Below are positions 50,075 to 60,373 of a stretch of DNA of 64,000 nt, one piece after another (within the stretch, counting starts at the first letter, position 1; every line of letters starts with the position of its first letter). This DNA comes from Coptis chinensis (Eukaryota > Streptophyta > Magnoliopsida > Ranunculales > Ranunculaceae): positions 22,574,501 to 22,638,500 of the forward strand of contig CM027385.1 in assembly GCA_015680905.1 (NCBI GenBank), given 5' to 3'. Both the position numbers and the translations under genes were made by a program. Under the pieces are notes generated by a model, which worked only from the letters and a program-made list of their open reading frames with translations, was not told where the DNA came from and made no database searches.

Positions 50075-51324
50075 CTAAGTTTTACTCTGGAAGTACACTG
50101 ACTTTTCTACCTTGTCGACCACTCGGACGAGGACCGAACTGACCGCGTACTCTGTAACTCCCAAGTATAGGTATAACTTCTCCCCCGGTTCTGGCCGAGA
50201 CAGTAGGGGCGCCTTGCCCAAATAACCTTTCAGTTCTTGAAATGCTTCCTCGCACTCGGCAGTCCAAGTGAAATCCGACATTTTCCTCAGCAGCCTATAC
50301 AGCGGTCTACACTTGTCTGATGATTTCGAAATGAACCTATTTAGTGTCGTGACCCTCCCAGCCAACCGCTGCACTTCCTTAACATTCTGCGGTGAGGGCA
50401 TCTTTACCAGTGCCCGTATTTGCTCAGGGTTGGCCTCTATCCCTCGGTGAGTCACAATGTATCCCAGGAATTTCCTAGTGGTCACCCCAAAGGTGCACTT
50501 CTCCTGGTTAAGCTTCAGATTGTGCATCCGCAGTATTCTAAATGTCTTTCTCAGTCCCTCTATGTGTTTCTCCTCTGACATGCTCTTCTCCACCATGTCA
50601 TCTATGTATATCTTAATCCCCCTCCGAATCTTGCTCTCGAACATTTTCTCTCCCAGCCTCTGTAAGGTGGCTCCGGCGTTCTTCAACCCGAACGACATCC
50701 TTGTATAACAATAGGTTCCTCCTTCCACTATGAACGCCGTCTTCTCCTGATCGGATCCATACATCACAACTTGGTTGTATCCCATGGACGCGTCCATGAA
50801 GGAGAAAATCTTGAATCCCGCCATTCTGTCCACCAACTCATCCACCCTTGGCATGAGATAACTATCTTTAGGGCACACCGCATTGACATCCGTGAAGTCG
50901 ACACACATGCGGACCTTTCCATTCTTCTTAGGCACTGCAACTATGTTCGATAACCATTCCGCGAACTCAACTTCCCGTATTATCCCAGCTTCCCTCAACG
51001 TTGCAACCTCTTCACGGATTCCTTCCGCATACTTCGGTCTAACCCCTCTCATCTTTTGCCTCACAGGCTTCACATCCTCCCTCATGTGCAAGTAGTGGCA
51101 TGCGAACTCTGGGTCCAGTCTGGTGATGTCTTCGATCGTCCAAGCAAAGACATCTTTATTTTCAGGTAGAAACATTATCAGCTTATTTTTCCACTCTTCC
51201 GGCAAGCTTGATCCTATTGACGTGAACTTCTCTTCCTCTCCCATCCCCACATTCACGATCTCAATCTCGTCCAAAGTCTTGGGTACCGTCGTCGACTCTC
51301 TGTCCCCCTCCATTGGGCGCACTG
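50075..51324 (-). pseudogene. Tat reverse transcriptase
   Basis: RNA-dependent DNA polymerase of the element. About 415 open codons. Blocks: EWLSNIVAVPKKNGKVRMCV, DFTDVNAVCPKDSYLMPRVD, FSFMDASMGYNQV (first catalytic Asp), MSFGLKNAGATLQRL, the YIDDM box at 50597-50608 with its Asp pair, then FLGYIVTHRGIEANPEQI and the connection region with AECEEAFQELKGYLG. CPKDS and FTDVN wording is that of the Tat group. The frame begins without an ATG as part of a polyprotein and is separated from protease by a frameshift near 51330. Confidence 0.95.
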
Positions 51325-51330
51325 TAATTG

Positions 51331-51990
51331 CTATGCCTGCCTCTTTCTTGGATTTGAGGTCTCTCCTTCATCTCCGCGGATCATCCTCTTCACCGTCCCC
51401 TGATGGCTATTCCTTGCCATCACCTGGTCACTGCGGACCTCATACATTCCCGACGGGGTGGGGAACCGGATCACCTGGTAGTAGGTGGAAGGCACTGCCT
51501 TCATCTCGTGAATCCACCGCCTTCCTAGGATGGTGTTGTACTGTGACCGGGCGTCCACCACCTTGAACCGAGAAAACACTGTCACCGGACCAGTGGTTAT
51601 AGGGGAGCAAGAGCTCTCCCAAAGGCTCGGTCATACTCCCGTTGAACTCGTACAAGTTTGTCTGCGATGGTCGCAACTGTTTCCTGTCGATCTTCATCTC
51701 CTCCATTGTCCCCCGGAACAACAAGTCCACGACACTACCACAATCCACCAACACTCTTTTCACCATGTAATTGCCCATTGCAACAGTGATCACCAGTGCG
51801 TCCTCATGCGGGTAGTCAACCGCCTTCAAGTCCGCATCAGTAAACACAATGCTTCCCCGCTCTGTTATCGACCGTGGAACAAGCCGTGACTGTCCTGATG
51901 TCTCATTAACTTGTTGTATGCTCGCAGTTCGCCTTATCCTATCCCGATGAGCATTATGACTCAAAATCTTACCGCTAAAAATGATGTTGA
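51331..51990 (-). pseudogene. Tat protease region
   Basis: Retroviral-type aspartic protease: VKRVLVDCGSVVDLLF holds the active-site Asp (codon near 51745; family D-G/T-G/S is D-C-G-S here). After a frameshift near 51600 it continues with VVDARSQYNTILGRRWIHEM and AVPSTYYQVIRFPTP, the conserved protease C-terminal block. The two halves lie in different frames, so the protein is broken. Confidence 0.9.
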
Positions 51991-54151
51991 TCGTCCCCAG
52001 TATCCTCCCCTGGTTGGGCTCCAGCTCCTCCTTCCCTTTTCCCCCGATGAACTCCTTCAATAAACCCCTCCCTATCATTCTCTGTACCTGCCACTTGAGC
52101 GCGTAGCATTCATTTGTCTCATGATTCTGCACCTGACGGTATGCGCAATAAGGTTTCCCTGGTATCTCGTCTAGCTTGTTGCGCGGACCTTCGTACCCCG
52201 GCATACTTCGAATCAGCGACAATATTTCACTCCAAGGCTAGTTCACTGGTGTCTGTTCTGTGTCCCGGTGCGGTTTTCTCTCTCTATATTCCTTTCTCCC
52301 CTCGCTTCTCTCCCTTTCGGGCTGCGCATAGTATCCTGATAACCCGTAAAAATAATAGAATCCAAAATATTAATGTTAACAACACTAATAAGTAATCCTA
52401 CCGTTCTTACGTTTAAATCAATTCTTCTTACTCTCAAAACATAATCATGCAATATAATGAGTAAGGATTCGTTCCACTCTTAACTCTCTAGACTTTAATT
52501 GAATTCAACTAATCAAACCAAAAGGAACAATGGTGAGAGTAATGATTTGATGTGAAATTTCTATACTACCATTCCCAACATAAGAACAAGACATAATTAA
52601 ATTAAACTAAAATTAAAACTAATTTAGAACTAAGATTGTGAATAACTAATTATGAATTTAAGACAACTAAATCCAAATACGAATTTAAGCAATAATCTAA
52701 ATTGAAATGAAGAACTAATACTTTATTCTAAAAACTAAATATGATTCTAAACTAACTAATTGAATGAATGTAAAAAAAACTAGATCTAGATCTAAAAACT
52801 AATCTAGATCTATCTTTTTCTAACCCTAAACTCCATTAACATTAGCTTCCTAACCTAACTGCCATTAACAAAGAGTCAAGCTTTTATTTTTATACTTTCA
52901 GATCCAAAAATCGTGCATGGGCTTGGAGCCATATTTTGGGCCGGAAAATCAGGCCCAAAACCCAATTTCTTTAGTCCAAAATGGGCTCTTTAGCTGTAGT
53001 TGGCTTTGATAGATGTTTCGTCCACTTCTGCTCCTTTGATTGGGCCAAAACTTGGACCATTGGAAAGCTCTTTTCAAGCCGGTTGTTTTGACATAAGGTA
53101 GGCCCAATTCCGAGGTCTGAGTCCAAAGATATGGTCTTCAGAAGTTCTGCTGACTTTGTGCACTGTTTCTGCCTGCGTGGACTTTGACTTTTCAGCTTTT
53201 GACCGGGCATTACAAAGGCTTTCTCTTCTTGAAAATTGGCCTTTAATCACAGAACTCATTAGCAATCGACCTTTGCTCCATTATCTCGCTAAAGTGGCAC
53301 ATTTCTGCACATAATGGACTTTGAAGCCTGAAATGCATAAAAACACGTAATCAATATTAACTTTTACTTATTATTCACATAATTGGTCTAAAAGTACGAT
53401 TGTTAAGGGGTTAAAACTACAGTTTTGGGCTCTTATCATATCCCTGATTCCCACCGCTTCCTTTGTTTGACGCCTCTAATCGTTCACGGTCTTCACTCCT
53501 CTCCAATGATAACACGGTTTTACCCGGCCTTTTCGTCTCTTTGTGCATAGTATCTTCGTATCTGATATATTTCTTCACCCTCGGGTACAACTCTTGTAAC
53601 ATCGCGATCTCGTTTTTAGCCACGGACTCATGTACCCTTGTCCCGGGTCGCAGCCCCCTTTCGCAGTTCTCTCATCCAGATTTTCCACCTTCAGGATCTC
53701 CGCTTTGAATCTGCACAAAAAATTCCCTCACCGACTCCGCGGTCCTCTGTCTCACATTGAATAGAGCCGCGATATCCACTACCCACTTTTTCTGGTGTAT
53801 AAAGTGGTCCACGAACACTCCTGACGGGTTGCGGTTCAACCCCGCCACAACCTGATTCGCCGCCCTACCCATGTTTTTAGCCTGCTCTAGATTTGCTTTC
53901 AAGTCACTTGCTATCATTTCCCTCACTTGCTCTCTGGTGAGCCTAGGCGCCCCCTCATCCACCAAATTGTGCCTCCTCTCCTCCCTCAACCTTGTTATCT
54001 CCTCATGCAACAATCTTGTCCCTTCTGACACCGACGCGGTGGTGTCCTCTATGTCTTGCTCTCCCCTATCACTCCTCACCGATTCCCCCTCCTCCTCTGC
54101 AACTGCCACCTTCCTCGGCCTCCCCACTCCTCTCTTTACTTTTGTGGCCAT
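51990..54151 (-). pseudogene. Tat gag, frameshifted and interrupted by a solo LTR
   Basis: Gag packages element RNA. ATG near 54151 (MATKVKRGVGRPRK, a basic AT-hook-like start), acidic stretch, a helix-rich part (TRLREERRHNLVDEG), GLNRNPSGVFVDH and AESVREFFVQ. After a one-base shift near 53700 it reads EILKVENLDERTAK, ELYPRVKKYIRYEDTM and ends at 53444 where the solo LTR begins. Beyond that LTR it resumes at 52336 and includes CAYRQVQNHETNEC, a modified zinc-knuckle-like C/H/C pattern, before merging into protease. Both the shift and the insertion abolish function. Confidence 0.85.
52337..53438. mobile_element. Nest layer 4: 1,102-bp solo LTR inserted in Tat gag
   Basis: Ends TGATAACCCG...GGGCTCTTATCA, with TGATAA/TTATCA as short inverted ends. 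The target duplication TATCC is perfect (52332-52336, 53439-53443), and the gag text joins across it. No internal gag-pol, so one LTR remains after recombination. AT-rich, with repeated AGATCTAGATCTA near 52785-52815. Family not assigned; the text GGAACGAATCCTTACTCA near its minus-strand end resembles sequence near 2550. Confidence 0.9.
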
Positions 54152-54180
54152 TCTTCGGTAGCCTATTTCTTTCCCCACAG

Positions 54181-54189
54181 ACGGCGCCA
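54181..54189 (-). promoter_or_regulatory. Primer-binding site of the Tat element
   Basis: On the minus strand TGGCGCCGT follows the LTR after two bases. It is complementary to the 3' end of plant tRNA-Asp (ACGGCGCCA), the primer class used by many Tat and Athila elements. Confidence 0.75.
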
Positions 54190-54191
54190 AA

Positions 54192-54543
54192 TGTTGTGTG
54201 TTACTCACCCTGTCCCCTCAATTCACTTTTCCTTTCTCCTCACTCTCTAGGTTTCTTCCAATTAGTCCGCCCCCTCTTCTCTCTCCTCCACTGTTCCTTT
54301 TATATCCCCCTAGCTCCATCTTGGCCGTCCACCTCATTTCCCATCCTGCGCTTCTCCATCCGTCCACGTGTAGGGTTTCTTCCACTCACACCCATCCGTG
54401 ATTTGATACTGTACACCCAATTCTTTCTCCTACCCCGCATCAGGCTAGCATGGTATATATCCCCTATTCCGTGGTCGTCCCCCATATGGTGCATCGGGCA
54501 CGATATCTCTAGATTATGTCTCCTGCGAGTAACCACCGCTACA
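54192..54543 (-). repeat. Tat element LTR (5' LTR in element sense)
   Basis: 352 bp, same length as its partner at 43957-44308 and about 96% identical by eye. Confidence 0.95.
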
Positions 54544-55014
54544 GTGAATATTTCGATGTACCCAAAAACCGATATATATCATAAATATCAGAGATATCTA
54601 TTTTTTTGTTGACCAGTTAAAATTTTGTTTTGTATGTCTATATATCAAAAATATCGTTGATTATATCGGAAATATCATCAATATATCGGTCAAAGTCAAC
54701 AATATTTGGTCAAAATCAACAATATCGGTCAAAGTCAACAATTTATATCGGATATATCGTATATATCGATCGATATATATCGTCATATCGGAAATTGTGA
54801 TATATATCGAAAAAAAAAGATTCAATATTCGGTTGAGATATATCGAATATTTTCATATCGGTGTACCAAAAAAACAATATATATCAGCAATATATCGGAT
54901 ATATCGGCAATATTTTGGGCATTGGTATTATCCCTAGATTAGCCAATTAGGATTTCTCCCACTAGATGGGAAATTAGGGTCTCCCCCCTAAATACTTTTT
55001 TGGGTGTATTGGGT

Positions 55015-55032
55015 GGGGGGGGGGGGGGGGGG
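55015..55032 (+). repeat. 18-G homopolymer run
   Basis: Uninterrupted run of G in nest layer 1, preceded by GGGTGTATTGGGT and followed by more G-rich text. Confidence 0.9.
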
Positions 55033-55668
55033 ATCTTGTCTAGTGGGGGTAGGTAATACTACACTTAACCCTTCTTTTGATTGTAGGCATTGATGGTATT
55101 GAAAGGGCTAATTGAGTGGGGGAATGTGGAAAAGCGCCCCATACAAAGTGGTCTGGAAACTGGGAGTGCAGCACAAAATGCCAATGCTGCAGTTTCCGAT
55201 GGTTGTTGTTCTCAGATTAAAAGAATTGGCTAGAACTCTAGCTTCCTCTGTGCCGTTATCTTTGCCCAATATTGCGAAAAATGCGAGCTGTCCCCAAAGA
55301 ATTCTTTGTTACCCTTCCCAAGCGGTGCAACCTTGCTAATCGTCCTGTGGGAATGAAGTGTGGAGGTGAGGGTCCTTTTATACCGTAATTTTGTTTTATT
55401 CTAGTTCCGAGTTCCTTTAGATGGACTCTGTTGTGCTTGGTTTGCATCTTACACATTGCCTTGAAGGAGTACCGGAAGACAAATAATTGAAGGCCATGGG
55501 CTGGACATAATACTTGTCTATCATCTCTGGCGTAGTGATATCTATGTTGTCTACCTAGTGTTATTGCGTAGCCAATAAAAGCCAGCAATGGCTTCTGTCT
55601 TTCGATCGATTTGCAAACATCTGAATGTTGTTTGTATTTCCTCAGTGTTTGTTCTGTTTGGAGAATTA

Positions 55669-55854
55669 TCTTTAATATATAGAAAAACGAGTGGTCGAGT
55701 GAATAGTGGATGCGTGTGGACGTAGGGGCATTTTGGTCATTTCACATTATTTATTTATTTTAACTTTTGAGGGGTAAAATAGTAATTTAACGTTTATAAG
55801 CTTTAAAAAAAAATTCTATGGATCCCACGTGGGTACCACGTGCACAGTAGCTAG
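55669..55854 (+). mobile_element. 186-bp non-autonomous Helitron
   Basis: Starts TCTTTAATATATAG and ends CAGTAGCTAG. Near the 3' end a perfect hairpin ACGTGG-GTA-CCACGT lies about 13 nt before CTAG. It is inserted between A and T, with no duplication. The empty site is visible in copy A near 11130 (GGATAATTTTAAATTAAATATCG against GAGAATTA | TAAACTTAATATCG here). Confidence 0.88.
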
Positions 55855-55922
55855 TAAACTTAATATCGTTTTCTGTTTGTATATTGACTATATTCCTATG
55901 ACTCACTTCTGGTATGCATTGG

Positions 55923-57112
55923 TAGGGGTGATAATTTGGCCCTCAGGCTCTCAACCCGGCCCTAAAAAATGTTTGCAAAAGCCTTCAAAAGCTGGCCCTC
56001 AGATTTGAGGGGCAGGCTAGGGCTTAGGTTATGGAACATGAGCCTGACCCTCATTAGGCCCTCACCAGCCCTCACTTAGAGCATTTGCAATGCAGGTGGA
56101 TAAGGGGGGTTTGTGACTATAGTCACCAGTTTTGTTGAAAAAAGGGTGTGCAATGCAGAGGTGAAAAACTGGTGATTATTTTTCCCTGTTGAAATCAAGG
56201 TGAAACCTTTCACCGAGATAGTGGTTGACTTATTAACTTCGGACGGGATGTTGGATTCCGTCTTGTGTGTTTTTTTCGATTTTTTTTTCGGACGGAATGT
56301 TTCATTCCGTCTCACGTGTTTTTTTTTTTTTTTTTTTTGTTTTTTTTAACTTTAGACAAAATACCGGACGGGATGTTACATTCTGTCTCGATAAAAAAGC
56401 CTCTAGACGGAATCTAACATCCCATCCGAGATTTTTTTTTTTCACCTTTTCATTGCACAACTTCACCTTGCTTTTCATCGTTTTGGTTAAATGAGGGGGA
56501 ATAAGTGTCTACGTGGAGGTGAATAAGGAGGGGATTATTTTGACTTGCATTGCAAATGCTCTTAGCCCTCATAATTTTTGTTGTTGTTTTACATTGCATA
56601 TATGTTTTCTAATTTAATTATCTAGGTTATATCATTTTTTTTTCGCTACAATTAGTATTCAAGAAGGAGTAGCTTATAACATAACATATATATATTTTTT
56701 ATAATTAAATGAAAGAGAGAGATATACGTTATATAAGGACAAAGTTAACATACAATTCTAACGTAGTAATATAGTTCAATATTGAAAGTGTAAGGCTTTC
56801 ATCTCTTCCACCATCTCTATATCTTATTTTCTAAATATATAAAAATAAGTTTTATATCCTTTGTTGAAATTGATATACATAATCAAAAGTATAATAAAAA
56901 AAATTAAAACTACTAAAAAAAAATTAAGTAAATTAGTAGTGTATAATTTGATTGGGCCCGGCCTGGGCCGAGGGGCGGATAAAGGCTTGCGTATTTATGT
57001 CCTGACCCTATTTGACCCAACCCTCAACACACATTAGGAACGGGCTGACTCGGCCCTCAGTCATGAGGGCTTTTATGGTTTGAGGGTCGGGCTAGCCCTT
57101 TTAACACCCCTA
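55923..57112. mobile_element. 1,190-bp non-autonomous hAT element with 8-bp target duplication
   Basis: The left terminus TAGGGGTGATAATTTGGCCC and the right terminus (minus strand) TAGGGGTGTTAAAAGGGCTA are Ac-like hAT ends. Flanks TGCATTGG (55915-55922) and TGCACTGG (57113-57120) are an 8-bp duplication with one mismatch. Subterminal GGCCCTCA/TGAGGGC words are abundant. Copy A lacks the element. No transposase. It contains a MITE at 56079-56561. Confidence 0.9.
56079..56561. mobile_element. 483-bp Harbinger-type MITE nested in the hAT element
   Basis: The termini GAGCATTTGCAATGCAGGTG and (minus strand) GAGCATTTGCAATGCAAGTC are inverted copies; TTA is duplicated at 56076-56078 and 56562-56564. 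TTA target and GAGCATnT.CAA-type ends fit Tourist/Harbinger MITEs. The interior has several GACGGAAT/ATTCCGTC inverted words and a T-rich core. Confidence 0.88.
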
Positions 57113-57369
57113 TGCACTGGGAAGCAAAGTTTTTGAGCTAATATTGATAAAGGGTTGTAATTATAAGTTTGGTTTCATAATAGAAGTTTGATTGAAGTTT
57201 TGTGAAAATGCCCAATGTACGTGATGAAGATAATATTGAAGCTACTTGAATAACATGACATTCTTAATCATAATAAAAAAATTATGATAAACACTACTTA
57301 AAATGCAAAACTATATTTGTCGAGACATTTATTCCCCCTACATATAATACAAACATGTTTTAGGGTTAT

Positions 57370-58640
57370 TAGTTCAATGCATTTGCATCAAGTTTCTGAT
57401 TTTCCATTAATTATTCTTTGAGGTTACTTCAATGTAGTACATTGCATTCAGTTTCCAATTTCTCATTAATTATTCTTTGAGGTTAGTTCAATGCAGTTGC
57501 ATCAAGTTTCTGATTTTCAGTTAATTATTATTTGAGGTTAGTTTAGTGCAATTGCATCCACTTTATAATTTCCCGTTAGTTATTCATTAAGGTTAATTCA
57601 GTACAATTGTATCCAGTTTTTAATGTTTCGTTAATTAGTCTTTGAGATTAGTTCAATGAATTTGCATCCAGGTTCCAATCTCCCGTTAATTACTCTTTGA
57701 GATTAGTTCAATACATCTGCATCCAGTTTCTGATTTTCCGTTATTTATATTTTGAGGTTAGTTGAATGCAGTTGCATCTAATTTTTTATTCCCGTTATTT
57801 ATTTTTTGAGGTTAGTTCAATGCAGTTGCATCCAGTTTTCGATTTCTCGTTAATTATTATTTGCGGTTAGTTCAATACATTTGCATCCAATTTTCAATTT
57901 CATGGTAATTGTTCTTTGAGGTCAGTTCAATGCATTTGCATCCAATTTCTAATTTTCAGTTAATTATTATGTGAGATTAGTTTAACGCATTTGCATCTAA
58001 TTTTCGATTTCTCGTTTATTATTTGATAAGATTGCATTTGCATCTAGTTCCCGATTTTTAGTTAATTATTGTTTGAGCTTAGTTCAATGAATTTGCATCC
58101 AGTTTTCGATTTCCCGTTAATTATTTCTTGAGGTTAGTTCAATACATTTGCATCCAATTTATTATTTATGCTTTGAGGTTAGTTCTATACAATTACATCT
58201 GGTTTCTGATTTCCCGTTAACTATTATTTGAGGTTATTTCAATGCATATTTGCATTTAGTTTCTGATTTTCCACCAATTATTCTATGAGGTTAGTTCAAT
58301 GCAGTTGCATTTGGTTTTTGATTTTCTGTTAATTATTTTTTGAGTTTAGTTCAATACATTTGCATCGAGTTTTTGGTTTCCCATTAATTATTATTTGAGG
58401 TTTGTTTGATGTATTTGCATACCATTTATGATTTCCCATTAAATATTTTTCAAGGATTTGAATCCAATTTCTAATTTTCCGTTAGTTATTCTCTGACGTT
58501 AGTTTAATGCAATTGCATCCAGTTTCGGATTTCTAGTTAATTACTTTTTGAGTTTAGTTTATTGCATTTGCATAAAGTTTTCGATTTCCCATTAATTACT
58601 CTTTGAGCTTAGTTATGTATTTGAATCCAGTTTTCAATTT
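57370..58640 (+). repeat. 55-bp minisatellite array 1
   Basis: About 23 diverged units; approximate unit landmarks are GGTTAGTTCAATGCATTTGC, ATCCAGTTTCCGATTTCCCG and TTAATTATTCTTTGA. Successive GGTTA landmarks at 57481, 57536 and 57591 give the 55-bp period. Confidence 0.93.
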
Positions 58641-59189
58641 TCTTTAAATTATCCAATGTGGTGTGTAATACCAACTTCTACTGATCCATCTGTAGTGTCC
58701 TTGCAAACATGACATAAAAAATAAATTATGTTTGATTAACTATGTTGGATCATCAAAGATTATCCAGTTCCCGATTCCCGTTAATTATTCTTTAAATTAT
58801 ACATGACTCACTATGTGGAATCTGCAAAAATTATCTACGAACGGGTGTTGCTATATTAATTATTCTAAAAAATATTTGCAAATATGCAAAACTATTATAT
58901 ATTAATATTATATTGATCACTCATCCAAATTTCTTATAACGTGAAAACTTCACTCTCCATTTAAAAAAACTCACATTTGATACAACCCTTCAACTTCATT
59001 TTGTTATTTCATAATAGAAGTTTGATTGAAGTTTTGTGAGATTGCCTAATAAGACGAAGTTCATATATACTGAAGCTAGTTGAATAGCAAGGAGTTACCA
59101 ATCATACGGAAAGAGATAAGATAAACACAATTTTAAATGCAAAACTATACTTATCGAGACATTCTCATAACATATAATCCAACTATGTT

Positions 59190-60118
59190 TTGAGATTAGT
59201 TCAATGCATTTGTATCCAGTTTCTGATTTTCCGTTATTTATATTTTGATGTTAGTTTAATGTAGTTGAATCCAATTTCTGATTCCCGTTATATTTTTTAG
59301 GTTAGTTCAATGCGGTTGCATCTAATTTTCGATTTCTCGTTAATTATTCTTTGCAGTTTGTTCAATATATTTGCATCCAATTTTCAATTATCTGTTAATT
59401 GTTCTTTGAGGTCAGCTCAATGCATTTGCATCCAGTTTCTGATTTTCTGTTAATTATTATGTGAGATTAGTTTAATGTATTTGCATATAGTTTTCGATTT
59501 CTCGTTTATTATTTGATAAGGTTGTATTTGCATTTAGTTTCCGATTTCCCGTTAATTATTATTTGAGGTTAATTCAAAGAATTTGCATCCAGTTTCCAAT
59601 TTCCCGTTAATTATTTCTTGAGGTTAGTTTAATACATTTGCATCCAGTTTATGTTTTAAGATTAGTTTAATGCAGTTGCATCGGGTTTCCGATTTCCGTT
59701 AATTATTATTTAAGATTAGTTCAATGCATTTGCATAATGCTTCTAATTTATAATTAATTTTTCTTTGAGGTTAGTTCAATGCAATTGCATCCATTTTTCG
59801 ATTTCCTGTTAATTTAATATTTGAGGGTTAGTTCAATGCATTTGCATCCAGTTTCCGATTTCTCAACAATTATTTTTGTATATTAGTTTGATGTATTTGC
59901 ATCCAAGTTTTGATTTCTCGTTAATTATTTTTTGAGGTTAGTTTAATACAGTTATATCCATATTCTAATTTTCTATTAATTATTTTTTAAGATTAGTTTA
60001 ATACTTGCATTTGCATCCAGTTTCCGATTTCCCGTTAAATATTATTTGAGGTTAGTTCGATGCATTTGCATCCAGCTTTCGGTTCCCCATTAATTGTTCT
60101 TTGGCGTTAGTTTTATTC
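59190..60118 (+). repeat. 55-bp minisatellite array 2
   Basis: About 16-17 diverged units of the same consensus after leader B. Confidence 0.92.
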
Positions 60119-60328
60119 AGTATTATATATGTTTTAAAATATTTGTCATTATTGCAAATATTTGTCATTATTGTTTTGCCGTTATTTTTTTTTTCATTTT
60201 CTATTATATATTTTGTGATGTTATTTTTTGTATAATTTAATTTTCCACATGTAATTTGTTTTGGTTTGGTATATAATTTATTTAAGCCCAACGTCCACTT
60301 TAACTTAATCTCGTTATTCCGCCGAATA

Positions 60329-60373
<45 letters not shown>

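Larger units (their letters stand above)
43957..54543 (-). mobile_element. Nest layer 3: Ty3/gypsy Tat-lineage retrotransposon, 10,587 bp
   Basis: Two 352-bp LTRs (TGTTGTGTG...GCTACA) enclose gag-pol on the minus strand; target duplication GTGAA is perfect (43952-43956, 54544-54548). The domain order is gag, protease, RT, RNase H, a second archaeal-type RNase H, integrase, then a long 3' region with a tandem array and an oppositely oriented extra ORF. A second RNase H and an antisense 3' ORF are hallmarks of the Tat lineage (Grande/Retand/RIRE2 group). I count about 15 LTR differences (about 4%), which at commonly used plant rates corresponds to roughly 1.5-3 million years. Pol carries at least four stops and several frameshifts, so it is inactive. 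Confidence 0.95.
43929..54924. mobile_element. Nest layer 2: ~404-bp hAT-type MITE with 8-bp target duplication (interrupted)
   Basis: Its own sequence is 43929-43956 plus 54549-54924. The left terminus CAAGGCCCAAAATATCG and the right terminus (minus strand) CAATGCCCAAAATATTGCCG are inverted copies; GTATTATC flanks both sides (43921-43928, 54925-54932). 8-bp duplication plus CAAGG/CAATG ends fit hAT. The interior is a dense run of ATATCG/CGATAT words and three copies of GGTCAAAGTCAACAAT-like text. No coding capacity. Confidence 0.85.
43911..55071. mobile_element. Nest layer 1: 157-bp MITE with 9-bp target duplication (interrupted)
   Basis: Its own sequence is 43911-43928 plus 54933-55071. 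Termini: left GGGTTAAGTAGTATTA, right on the minus strand GGGTTAAGTGTAGTATTACC. Flanks are TTCTTTGGA (43902-43910) and TTCTTTTGA (55072-55080), a 9-bp duplication with one mismatch. The empty site in copy A is TTCTTGTGA. The 9-bp size fits a Mutator-type MITE. It contains an 18-G run at 55015-55032. Confidence 0.82.
43869..55464 (+). pseudogene. DIR1-like lipid-transfer protein pseudogene, copy B, split by nested insertions
   Basis: The 5' part (ATG 43869, MESSMKYIC) matches the start of copy A and stops at 43910. The gene resumes at 55072-55081 and continues to a stop at 55464. Between them lie about 11.2 kb of nested transposons. The 3' part keeps the text of the cysteine-rich domain, but codons for the first PCASAAQ cysteine region are deleted, stops occur (TGA after ERAN near 55115, TAG near 55231), and the one-base insertion before the NIAK segment is shared with copy A. 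The segment coding PKRCNLANRPVGMKCG is in frame here, unlike copy A. The intron donor GTGAGG is kept but the acceptor TTTGCAG is TTTGCAT. Dead several times over. Confidence 0.88.

Noticed and set aside
53992-54612. 206-codon plus-strand frame across the Tat LTR
   Set aside because: Pyrimidine-rich shadow of the gag start and LTR; the same text recurs in the other LTR.
60052-60291. 79-codon Asn/Lys-rich minus-strand frame
   Set aside because: AT-rich end of a minisatellite array; composition explains it.
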